Below are positions 21,618-30,917 of a stretch of DNA of 30,917 nucleotides, in pieces. The translations under genes were made by a program, and so were the position numbers. This stretch comes from CAYURP01 sp964447175 (GTDB lineage Bacteria > Zixibacteria > MSB-5A5 > SM23-73-2). The stretch is taken from the NCBI GenBank assembly GCA_964447175.1, contig CAYURP010000031.1, positions 1 to 30,917 of the forward strand, written 5' to 3'. Under the pieces are notes generated by a model. The model made no database searches and had not been told where the DNA came from. It saw only the letters and a list, made by a program, of their open reading frames with translations. Numbering within the stretch: the first letter of the stretch is position 1; each line of letters starts with the position of its first letter.

Positions 21618-23860
21618 TTTTCGGTTTTTTACCCAAACCCATGTTCAAAAAAATCCCTAAAAAACCCAAAAAAAAGTCCTTAACATCGAACTCCAAACAC
21701 GAGGATAAAAAAGAAAGCCCTCTTTTAAATTATCTATATAAGGGGGCAATGATTCTCAGCATAATTGTGGTGATAGCTGTTCTTTATCCTCTGGAGTCGA
21801 TGTACATCCCTCCAGAGCTGCCCGGGGAGGGGGAGATATCTCAGGAAGATATCGTTGCCCCATTCACCTTCTACATTCTTAAATCCTCCGATGAAATGGA
21901 CAAGGATAAAAAGATAGCTCTTTCTGAGTTCTCCGGGATTTTGGACCTGCATCCCGCGGTTTTAGATACTGTTTTAGCCTTGGTGAATAGGTTTTTTTCA
22001 AATGCGGATAGTCTAAGATTAAATACCCAGAACCTTAAATTCAGAAAAGAGAAGATTGGTTTGACTTACCCGTATTTGAGTTCAGAGACCGTAGACCTTC
22101 TCTCCAATTCCAAATCCTTGCTGGAGTTGCAGGAGTCCCTGCCCGATGTTATAAAAAAGCTTTACTCCTCGGGGATAATCCCCAATTTCCAAAATCTGCC
22201 AGAGGTGAACTCCTTTTCCATACTGAGTCCTGGTTCTACCGAGGAATTAATAACCACCAGGGAGAAGCTTCTGACACTGTCCGAGGCAAAGAAGACATTC
22301 CTCTCTTTAGCTCACGAGAAGTTCAAACAAAAAGGAGTATATGCCAAAGCTGCCTTCGAGATAGGGGGGAATTTCCTGAAACCTAATCTGACAGTCAATC
22401 GAAGTGAAACGGAAAAAAGAAAAGAGAACATCTTAGCTTCCATTCCGAAGTATAAAGGTGAGGTCAAAAAGGGTGAGAAGATAATCGAGAAAAATGAGAT
22501 CGTTACCCAGAAGCACCTGCAAAAGCTATCGTCTTTAGCCACCTATAAGGTTAGATGGAGCTTCAAGGCTAACCGCTGGGACTTCGTGCTTCTCCTTTTA
22601 AGCAGGATAATTTTCATTATTTCGGTAATTTTGCTTTTGGTTATCTTCCTTTTTCTCTTTAAAAAAGAAATCCTAAAGGATAACTCCAAGCTTCTCTTGA
22701 TAACTCTTTTGATTTTAGTTGAGGTGATCTTAGCCTACTTCATAGGATTCAAATGGCATCTCTCTGAGTACCTTATTCCGGTAACTCTTACCTCCCTGCT
22801 TCTCACCATTCTTCTGGGGGTGGAATCTGGTCTGATCGTTACCTTTACTCTCTCCATCCTTTTGGGAATGATAAACAATTTCAATTTTAACCTGATGTTG
22901 ATCTCTATAATTACCGGTGGAGTTGCTGCATATTCTGTTAAAGAAGTGACCCAGAGATATAAGTTCTACCGTCCCATGCTGTATATCTGTTTCTCCTATG
23001 TGGTTATGATCTATCTAATGGAATCTCTTAAGTTCTCCCCCACTTCAGATACGCTGGAATATGGTGGTTTCGGCGTCTTAAACGGATTCATCTCCACCAT
23101 CTTGACCATGGGGCTTTTGCCCGTCTTTGAGTCACTATTTGGCATCACCACAGACATAACCCTTTTGGAGCTCTCGGATTTGAACCATCCTCTTTTGAAA
23201 CGTTTAGCCCTGGAGGCTCCGGGAACTTATCACCACAGTATCGTGGTGGGAAACCTGGCTGAGGCTGCTGCCAAGGCTTTAGGCGCCAATACTCTTTTAG
23301 CCCGGGTGAGCGCCTATTATCATGACATCGGAAAAATGGAGAAAGCGGAATACTTTGTGGAAAACCAGATGGGATTCAAAAACAAACACGAGAAACTCAC
23401 CCCCAGCATGAGTGCTTTGATTCTGGAATCGCATGTGAAGGAAGGGGCGGAGCTGGCTAAGGAGATGAAGCTTCCCAAGGGAATCATAGATATCATTAAG
23501 GAACATCACGGCACAACGGTAATGTCCTACTTTTATAACAAGGCTAAAGAGCAGGGTGCCACAAACGATTCCATTGACGAATTCCGTTATCCCGGTCCCA
23601 AACCCAAATCCAAAGAAGCCGGGATCATGATGCTGGCAGATGCAGTTGAGGCTGCCTCCCGGGTGCTGGAGGAACCCAAACCTGCAAGAATCCAGGGATT
23701 GATCAAGAAAATCATTATGGAAAAATTCGAAGCCGGGGAGCTGGATGATTGTGATCTTACTTTGCGTGACCTGCATGCCATCGAGGGAAGTTTCCTTCCC
23801 ATATTAATTGGCGTTTTCCATTTAAGAATAGATTACCCGGAACTGGTGGAAGAGAAATAG
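21614..23860 (+). CDS. pgpH: 7TM-HD membrane phosphohydrolase (PgpH family, c-di-AMP phosphodiesterase)
   Basis: This 748-residue protein has one N-terminal helix (about 45-62), a large extracytoplasmic 7TMR-HDED domain (65-310), a bundle of about seven helices (315-515) and a cytoplasmic HD domain with TYHHSIVVGNLAEAAAK, YYHDIGK and IKEHHGTT. PgpH homologues cut cyclic di-AMP to pApA, controlling potassium uptake and cell wall balance; a KtrB/TrkH channel is encoded at 10933-12282. The GTG start overlaps the phoH stop (GTGA) and its ribosome site is poorly placed. An ATG at 21641 has no ribosome site, so I keep GTG. PhoH-PgpH-YbeY-CorC is a widely conserved order. Confidence 0.94.
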   Translation: MIFGFLPKPMFKKIPKKPKKKSLTSNSKHEDKKESPLLNYLYKGAMILSIIVVIAVLYPLESMYIPPELPGEGEISQEDIVAPFTFYILKSSDEMDKDKKIALSEFSGILDLHPAVLDTVLALVNRFFSNADSLRLNTQNLKFRKEKIGLTYPYLSSETVDLLSNSKSLLELQESLPDVIKKLYSSGIIPNFQNLPEVNSFSILSPGSTEELITTREKLLTLSEAKKTFLSLAHEKFKQKGVYAKAAFEIGGNFLKPNLTVNRSETEKRKENILASIPKYKGEVKKGEKIIEKNEIVTQKHLQKLSSLATYKVRWSFKANRWDFVLLLLSRIIFIISVILLLVIFLFLFKKEILKDNSKLLLITLLILVEVILAYFIGFKWHLSEYLIPVTLTSLLLTILLGVESGLIVTFTLSILLGMINNFNFNLMLISIITGGVAAYSVKEVTQRYKFYRPMLYICFSYVVMIYLMESLKFSPTSDTLEYGGFGVLNGFISTILTMGLLPVFESLFGITTDITLLELSDLNHPLLKRLALEAPGTYHHSIVVGNLAEAAAKALGANTLLARVSAYYHDIGKMEKAEYFVENQMGFKNKHEKLTPSMSALILESHVKEGAELAKEMKLPKGIIDIIKEHHGTTVMSYFYNKAKEQGATNDSIDEFRYPGPKPKSKEAGIMMLADAVEAASRVLEEPKPARIQGLIKKIIMEKFEAGELDDCDLTLRDLHAIEGSFLPILIGVFHLRIDYPELVEEK

Positions 23861-24292
23861 ATGGGTCAGGTGCTGGTAAAAAACCTTCATTCCATAAAGA
23901 AGGTGAAGCTTAAATCTATAAAAAATTTAGCTGAGAAAATCCTATCTTGTGAAAAAAATAAACAAAACCTGAATATCGTCCTGACCGACGATAAATATAT
24001 AACCCGGTTAAATAGAAAATTTCTGAAGAGGAATAGAACCACGGATGTTTTATCTTTTGGAATGCTGGAAGGGGAAAAAATGATCCCCCAATCGGACGTT
24101 TTGGGAGAAATTTACATCTCCTTGGACATAGCAGAAAAGCAAGCAAGAGATTGCCAACACAGTCTACAAAAGGAGGCTAAGGCTTTAGTTGCTCATGGTC
24201 TTCTCCACTTATTAGGCTATGACCATAAAGAGAAAGAACAAAAGGAGATAATGCGAAAAAAGGAGGAAAAATACTTATCCTCAGTAAGTTAA
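23861..24292 (+). CDS. ybeY: Endoribonuclease YbeY
   Basis: The 143-residue protein carries the zinc motif H-x3-H-x5-H as His112, His116 and His122 in AHGLLHLLGYDHKE, and the conserved NRKFLKRNRTTDVLSF and LGEIYISLDIAE segments. YbeY is a single-strand endoribonuclease acting in 16S rRNA 3'-end maturation and ribosome quality control. The ATG follows the pgpH stop immediately (TAGATG), with GGAAGAG as ribosome site inside the upstream coding end. The length is normal. Neighbours phoH and the CorC-like gene are its usual partners. Confidence 0.96.
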   Translation: MGQVLVKNLHSIKKVKLKSIKNLAEKILSCEKNKQNLNIVLTDDKYITRLNRKFLKRNRTTDVLSFGMLEGEKMIPQSDVLGEIYISLDIAEKQARDCQHSLQKEAKALVAHGLLHLLGYDHKEKEQKEIMRKKEEKYLSSVS

Positions 24293-24308
24293 TTTCAAGG
24301 AAATAAAA

Positions 24309-25193
24309 ATGAATTTCTTTCAAAAAGCATTATACCGGCTGGCTCAATTCCTGATTAAAATATCATCTCCCTCAAAACCTGAGGACAAAGGAGAACTCCC
24401 GGAGAAAAGAATGGAATCTCTGAAAAATGCCATCGAATCAACTGAAGCTGATCTGGAGGAGACAGAGAAAAAGATGATCCATAGCATTATTGAATTTGGT
24501 GAGAAAACTGTTAAAGAGATAATGGTTCCCAGAATAGACATGGTCTGCTGCCAAACCGATTATAGCCTGGAGAAAATAAGGCAGCTGGTTAAAAATGAAG
24601 GCCATTCAAGATTCCCCCTATACCAGGGTAACATCGATAACATCGTGGGAATCCTGAACGTGAAAGACCTCTTTTTAGATAAGATCAAAAAGAAACAAAA
24701 GCTGGATTTAAAAAGAATTGCCAGAAAAGCTTATTTCATCCCGGAAAGCAAAAAAATTGACGAGCTTTTAGCTGAGATGAAAAAGGAGAAGACTCACATT
24801 GCCATTGTGGTGGATGAATACGGGGGAACTGCGGGACTGGTTACCATGGAGGATATCTTGGAAGAGATTGTGGGCGAGATTCAGGATGAATATGATTTAG
24901 GCGAGGAGGAAATGGTCCGGAAGATCGATAATGAGAATTTCAGAGTCTCAGCTAAATTGAGCATTGAGGATCTAAATGAAGCCCTGGGAACCAGCCTTCC
25001 TGAGAAGGAATTCGAGACCGTGGGAGGTTTTATCTACGATCTAGTGGGCAGCGTCCCCGAGGAGGGCAAGGTGCTGATATCTGGTGATTTGAAATTCACC
25101 GTAGAAAAGGTGGTGGGACAAAGGATCACAACAGTAAAAGTTACCAAACTTGAAAAAGAAGTTTCCCCGGAACAAAACCCTCAGAAAAAATAA
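24309..25193 (+). CDS. CBS-domain protein of the CorC/HlyC family
   Basis: The 294-residue protein has two CBS domains (from VKEIMVPRIDMVCCQTDYSL at about 72 to TMEDILEEIVGEIQDE at about 190) and the C-terminal CorC_HlyC domain (FRVSAKLSIEDLNEALG, FETVGGFIYDLVG). Unlike full CNNM-type transporters it has no DUF21 membrane domain; only a weak hydrophobic stretch occurs near residue 12. CorC proteins are linked to magnesium or cobalt resistance and transport. AAGGAA lies 6 nt before the ATG. It continues the phoH-pgpH-ybeY order and resembles YbeX. Confidence 0.92.
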   Translation: MNFFQKALYRLAQFLIKISSPSKPEDKGELPEKRMESLKNAIESTEADLEETEKKMIHSIIEFGEKTVKEIMVPRIDMVCCQTDYSLEKIRQLVKNEGHSRFPLYQGNIDNIVGILNVKDLFLDKIKKKQKLDLKRIARKAYFIPESKKIDELLAEMKKEKTHIAIVVDEYGGTAGLVTMEDILEEIVGEIQDEYDLGEEEMVRKIDNENFRVSAKLSIEDLNEALGTSLPEKEFETVGGFIYDLVGSVPEEGKVLISGDLKFTVEKVVGQRITTVKVTKLEKEVSPEQNPQKK

Positions 25194-25196
25194 TAG

Positions 25197-26327
25197 ATGT
25201 CCTCATCTTTAGTTTCTGTAATTTCCTGCTTAGATTACACCTTAGAACACGTAAGGCCTGCAGTAAAAAAATCACTTGACAATTTAGGGGGATTAAAAAG
25301 ATGGGTAAAAAAAGGGGATAGGATTCTGATCAAACCCAATCTCCTGTCCGCCCGGGAGCCGGAAAAGGCGGTCACCACCCACCCCGCTCTGGTTCAGGCA
25401 GTGGTGGAGGAAGTGCAAAGGCTGGGAGCAAAAGCAATGATCGGGGATAGTCCAGGAGGTGTGGAAAAGGGTATCCAGAGGGTATGGGAAAATACCGGTA
25501 TGGCTGAAGTTTCCAAAATTACCGGAGCAAAGCTTATATCCTTTGAGAAATCCGGAGTAGTCGAAAAAAAAACCACATCCGGAAAAACCTACTGGGTAGC
25601 CAAACCATCTGCAGAATGTGATATTATAATATCTTTACCCAAACTCAAAACCCATTCCCTGTGTCTTATGACCTGTGCGGTGAAGAATATGTTCGGGGTG
25701 ATCCCTGGCTTCAGAAAAGGGGAATATCATAAGGAAGCGCCCAAACCCAAAGATTTCGCAGAGATAGTAGTGGATATATATTCGGTAGTAAAACCTCAGA
25801 TAAATCTGGTGGATGCAGTGGTGGCTATGGAGGGGGATGGAGCCGCATCTGGTGATCCCAGATATCTGGGCTTGCTTTTAGCCTCAGAGGATGCAGTGGC
25901 TCTTGATTTCATCTGCGGGATGTTTATGGGATTAAAACCTGAGGAAGTGGAAATCACCTGGGAAGCAGCTCAAAGGGGATTAGGTAAAATATCATTTGAC
26001 GAAATACAGGTAATAGGTGAGGATTTGGAGGAGTTCGAAGGATTAGGTTTCAAACTCCCCTCCAGCCGCTTCTTAAGATTGATTCCCAAATTTTTGGTAA
26101 AGCTTTTGGCTCCTTATATCTGGGTTCGACCTGCAATTTTAAAAGCCAACTGCACCAACTGCAATATCTGTGTGGATAACTGTCCGGTAAAAACTATTTT
26201 CCCCGGGGATCCCACACCCACTTATGATTACAAAAACTGCATTAACTGTATGTGCTGTCACGAGCTCTGCCCTCACAGAGCCGTGTATCTGGATAAATCC
26301 TGGTTATCCAAGAGAATAGGCAGATAG
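25197..26327 (+). CDS. DUF362 protein with C-terminal 2[4Fe-4S] ferredoxin domain
   Basis: The 376-residue protein begins with a DUF362 domain (about 5-290: GDRILIKPNLLSAREPEKAVTTHP, GDSPGG, IISLPKLKTHSLCLMTCAVKNMFG, GDGAASGDPRYLGLLLAS). It ends in two ferredoxin-type clusters, CTNCNICVDNCP and CINCMCCHELCP. Members are redox proteins of unknown substrate, often found in anaerobes. The ATG starts 3 nt after the CorC-like stop and no good ribosome site is seen, so it may depend on coupled translation. It is the last gene of the hisS-to-DUF362 gene row and is followed by a hairpin with a T-run. Confidence 0.93.
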   Translation: MSSSLVSVISCLDYTLEHVRPAVKKSLDNLGGLKRWVKKGDRILIKPNLLSAREPEKAVTTHPALVQAVVEEVQRLGAKAMIGDSPGGVEKGIQRVWENTGMAEVSKITGAKLISFEKSGVVEKKTTSGKTYWVAKPSAECDIIISLPKLKTHSLCLMTCAVKNMFGVIPGFRKGEYHKEAPKPKDFAEIVVDIYSVVKPQINLVDAVVAMEGDGAASGDPRYLGLLLASEDAVALDFICGMFMGLKPEEVEITWEAAQRGLGKISFDEIQVIGEDLEEFEGLGFKLPSSRFLRLIPKFLVKLLAPYIWVRPAILKANCTNCNICVDNCPVKTIFPGDPTPTYDYKNCINCMCCHELCPHRAVYLDKSWLSKRIGR

Positions 26328-26354
26328 AATCAATAAATATAAAATTTTCTGTAT

Positions 26355-26378
26355 TGCCCAATTCATTGGGCATTTTTA
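26355..26378 (+). terminator. Palindrome with T-run, probable terminator of the DUF362 gene row
   Basis: TGCCCAA (26355-26361) pairs with TTGGGCA (26366-26372) and is followed by ATTTTTA. The same core (GC[CT]CAA...TTGGGC) occurs at 4131-4146, so this terminator may be a repeat copy put to use. Confidence 0.65.
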
Positions 26379-26454
26379 CACAGATTGTTGTTGCCACATT
26401 TATGGTGTATGTTTTGTTCAATGAATCAAGCAACTAAAAATTTGACCCTTACGG

Positions 26455-26481
26455 TATCACAGGTTGTCACAACCTGTGATA
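26455..26481. repeat. Perfect palindrome sharing its core with 4009-4027
   Basis: TATCACAGGTTG (26455-26466) and CAACCTGTGATA (26470-26481) are perfect 12-bp arms around TCA. The inner 8-bp arms ACAGGTTG/CAACCTGT and the 3-nt loop size equal the copy at 4009-4027. Confidence 0.8.
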
Positions 26482-26600
26482 AAAGATTTTGAAAAACACC
26501 TAAGAGAAAAAACCTCGGTTATGAAGCCCCACACACAAGTTGCTTGACCAATTTTCATCAAGATCCCGCATAAGCGGGGGAATTCCTCAACCAAAATAAA

Positions 26601-26628
26601 TGGTGGTGAAAATCCAATTTCACCACCA
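26601..26628. repeat. Perfect palindrome
   Basis: TGGTGGTGAAA and TTTCACCACCA are perfect 11-bp arms with a 6-nt loop. A smaller hairpin CCCGC-ATAA-GCGGG lies at 26565-26578. Confidence 0.7.
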
Positions 26629-26671
26629 ACAAGAATATTACTATAAACCAGTAACCAACAACCAAAAACAA

Positions 26672-26694
26672 AAATTCCGCCAAAGGCGGAATTT
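26672..26694 (-). terminator. Rho-independent terminator of the rRNA operon (bidirectional)
   Basis: AAATTCCGCC (26672-26681) pairs with GGCGGAATTT (26685-26694) around AAA. Read on the minus strand just after 5S rRNA it is followed by a T-rich run; the plus strand also has TTTTTTATT. Confidence 0.85.
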
Positions 26695-26701
26695 TTTATT
26701 C

Positions 26702-26815
26702 CCGGCAGTGTTCTACTCTCCCACCCCGTTACCAGGACAGTACCATAGACGCTGAGAGGCTTAACTTCTGTGTTCGAAATGGGAACAGGTGTTTCCCTCT
26801 CGCTATGACCACCGG
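26702..26815 (-). rRNA. 5S ribosomal RNA
   Basis: On the minus strand the sequence starts CCGGTGGTCATAGCGAGAGG, contains the conserved loop-A/B block CCCATTTCGAACACAGAAGT and ends with GTAGAACACTGCCGG, whose ends pair. Ends are set by the terminal helix and may be off by a few bases. It closes the rRNA operon before the terminator at 26672-26694. Confidence 0.93.
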
Positions 26816-26830
26816 AAAATTTTTATAATT

Positions 26831-26867
26831 TCATAGAGACCAGCGAGCATCCGAGTTGACCTTAGGG
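26831..26867 (-). other. 3' arm of the pre-23S processing stem
   Basis: CGAGTTGACCTTAGGG (26852-26867) is complementary, with one mismatch, to CCCTAAGGCCAACTCG (29919-29934). Flanking blocks (TAGAGA, GCGAGCATC against GCCCGC and CTCTA) extend the pairing to nearly 37 nt. This is the classic RNase III-cut stem that brings the 23S ends together. Confidence 0.8.
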
Positions 26868-26877
26868 CCTTTTTAGC

Positions 26878-29914
<3,037 letters not shown>

Positions 29915-29918
29915 AAAA

Positions 29919-29959
29919 CCCTAAGGCCAACTCGAAGATGCCCGCTAAATCTCTATGCA
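29919..29959 (-). other. 5' arm of the pre-23S processing stem
   Basis: This sequence pairs with 26831-26867, forming the double strand expected for RNase III processing of the 23S precursor. Confidence 0.8.
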
Positions 29960-29960
29960 A

Positions 29961-29973
29961 TTGTCAAAGAACA
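29961..29973 (-). promoter_or_regulatory. boxA antitermination element before 23S
   Basis: Minus-strand TGTTCTTTGACAA matches rRNA boxA elements (TGYTCTTTRA). BoxA recruits NusB/S10 to prevent premature termination in rRNA operons. A second boxA-like sequence, GGTTCTTTGAAA, lies at 30151-30162. Confidence 0.65.
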
Positions 29974-30007
29974 GTTATTTATTATACTACAAAATTTCAA
30001 ATCTCAT

Positions 30008-30083
30008 TGGTGGAGAATACCGGGATCGAACCGGTAACCTCCGGCTTGCAAAGCCGGCGCTCTCCCAATTGAGCTAATTCCCC
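30008..30083 (-). tRNA. tRNA-Ala (anticodon TGC)
   Basis: A 76-nt tRNA with CCA encoded: acceptor GGGGAAT/ATTCTCC, D arm GCTCAATTGGGAGAGC, anticodon arm CCGGC-TTTGCAA-GCCGG with TGC, and T arm ACCGGTTCGATCCCGGT. One acceptor mismatch or G-T pair is tolerated. It lies in the 16S-23S spacer, as usual. Confidence 0.97.
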
Positions 30084-30148
30084 AAATTAGGTTAATAGCA
30101 GAAGTCAAAACAACTACTTTATCTTAACTAAGTACTACCAACCTTCAA

Positions 30149-30162
30149 ATTTTCAAAGAACC
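30149..30162 (-). promoter_or_regulatory. Second boxA-like sequence, fused to the tRNA-Ala pseudogene
   Basis: Minus-strand GGTTCTTTGAAAAT starts inside the GGTTC of the pseudogene's T arm and continues as a boxA-like sequence. Confidence 0.45.
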
Positions 30163-30217
30163 GGGAACCTTCCCCCGCCTCTGGCGGGGGGCGCTCTCCC
30201 AATTGAGCTAATTCCCC
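30158..30217 (-). pseudogene. Chimeric tRNA-Ala remnant with a GC-rich hairpin in place of the anticodon arm
   Basis: On the minus strand the first 28 nt equal the functional tRNA-Ala at 30008-30083 (acceptor 5' strand, D arm, start of the anticodon stem). The anticodon arm CCGGC-TTTGCAA-GCCGG is replaced by CCCCCGCC-AGA-GGCGGGGG (30172-30190), which has no anticodon. The sequence then resumes as AAGGTTCCCGGTTC, homologous to the variable loop and 5' T stem, and stops being tRNA-like after TTC. The 3' T stem, acceptor 3' strand and CCA are missing, so it cannot work as a tRNA. Confidence 0.85.
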
Positions 30218-30223
30218 ATCTCG

Positions 30224-30250
30224 GTTAACCGTAAACAGTTTACGGTTAAC
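30224..30250. repeat. Perfect palindrome in the 16S-23S spacer
   Basis: GTTAACCGTAAA (30224-30235) and TTTACGGTTAAC (30239-30250) are perfect 12-bp arms around CAG, between tRNA-Ile and the tRNA-Ala pseudogene. Confidence 0.75.
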
Positions 30251-30263
30251 TGTTTTCAGATTC

Positions 30264-30340
30264 TGGTGGGCCTAAGTGGATTCGAACCACTGACCTTCCG
30301 CTTATCAGGCGGACGCTCTAACCAACTGAGCTATAAGCCC
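30264..30340 (-). tRNA. tRNA-Ile (anticodon GAT)
   Basis: A 77-nt tRNA including encoded CCA: acceptor GGGCTTA/TAGGCCC, D arm GCTCAGTTGGTTAGAGC, anticodon arm TCCGC-CTGATAA-GCGGA with GAT, and T arm AGTGGTTCGAATCCACT. It is the first tRNA after 16S, the standard position. Confidence 0.97.
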
Positions 30341-30440
30341 GGAAAAAACACAAGATAAAAAAATTTCAAAATAGCGTGCATACGTCAAATGAAGGATGCG
30401 TCGACTTGGGGTTATGGTTTACACACCATTAACTCCTTAG

Positions 30441-30917
<477 letters not shown>

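Larger units (their letters stand above)
26328..26700. other. Convergent gene-less zone with five palindromes
   Basis: No gene is visible between the DUF362 gene and the 5S rRNA. The zone carries hairpins at 26355-26372, 26455-26481, 26565-26578, 26601-26628 and 26672-26694; the outer two act plausibly as terminators for the opposing units. Confidence 0.75.

Noticed and set aside
26340..26700. Series of palindromes considered as a CRISPR array
   Set aside because: The palindromes have different sequences and irregular spacing, with no repeat-spacer pattern and no cas genes.

Overview
This 30.9-kb window is bacterial chromosome of moderate-to-low GC with a housekeeping character. No phage, IS or CRISPR is visible. 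The large secreted C25 (gingipain-type) protease with a C-terminal dockerin-like EF-hand tail, the HisRS and AspRS types, and the 16S-Ile-Ala-23S-5S rRNA operon fit an uncultured Gram-negative lineage of the FCB/Zixibacteria kind. That placement is an inference; the 477-nt 16S fragment at the right edge could test it.

Layout. (1) 1-6091, minus strand: a leuD-like small subunit and rlmD, a 0.7-kb gene-less stretch rich in small palindromes, then HIT hydrolase, a leuC-like large subunit carrying an N-terminal helix-turn-helix extension, a second leuD-like subunit, a TPR protein, and a membrane-anchored OB-fold-like protein cut by the window edge. (2) 6325-12282, plus strand: mostly single-gene units with recognisable sigma-70 promoters: C25 peptidase, a small membrane protein, a patatin-like phospholipase, a YjbQ-family protein and a TrkH/KtrB potassium channel subunit. 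(3) 12664-15317: a GAF-containing sigma-54 activator is followed by a -24/-12 promoter with two upstream palindromic sites. That promoter drives a degenerate GxxExxY (PDDEXK_3) protein and a 24-residue lysine-rich peptide, ending in a clear terminator. This is the best candidate for an undescribed small system. (4) 15398-17314: 5'-nucleotidase-like lipoprotein and a VanZ-like protein. (5) 17478-26327: hisS, aspS, then phoH, pgpH, ybeY, a CorC-like CBS protein and a DUF362 ferredoxin-type protein, a translation, RNA-quality and second-messenger cluster with many short spacings and overlaps. (6) 26328-26700: convergent zone with five palindromes. (7) 26702-30917, minus strand: rRNA operon, including a long pre-23S processing stem, boxA sites, tRNA-Ile, tRNA-Ala, and a chimeric tRNA-Ala pseudogene whose anticodon arm is replaced by a GC-rich hairpin.

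Recurring theme: short perfect palindromes, some with the same core sequence, are scattered through the intergenic regions (3.8-4.15 kb, 8.7 kb, 26.4-26.7 kb, 30.2 kb), and a CCGCC/GGCGG hairpin appears in the terminator, in 23S rRNA and in the tRNA pseudogene. This suggests a dispersed mini-palindrome family in this genome.
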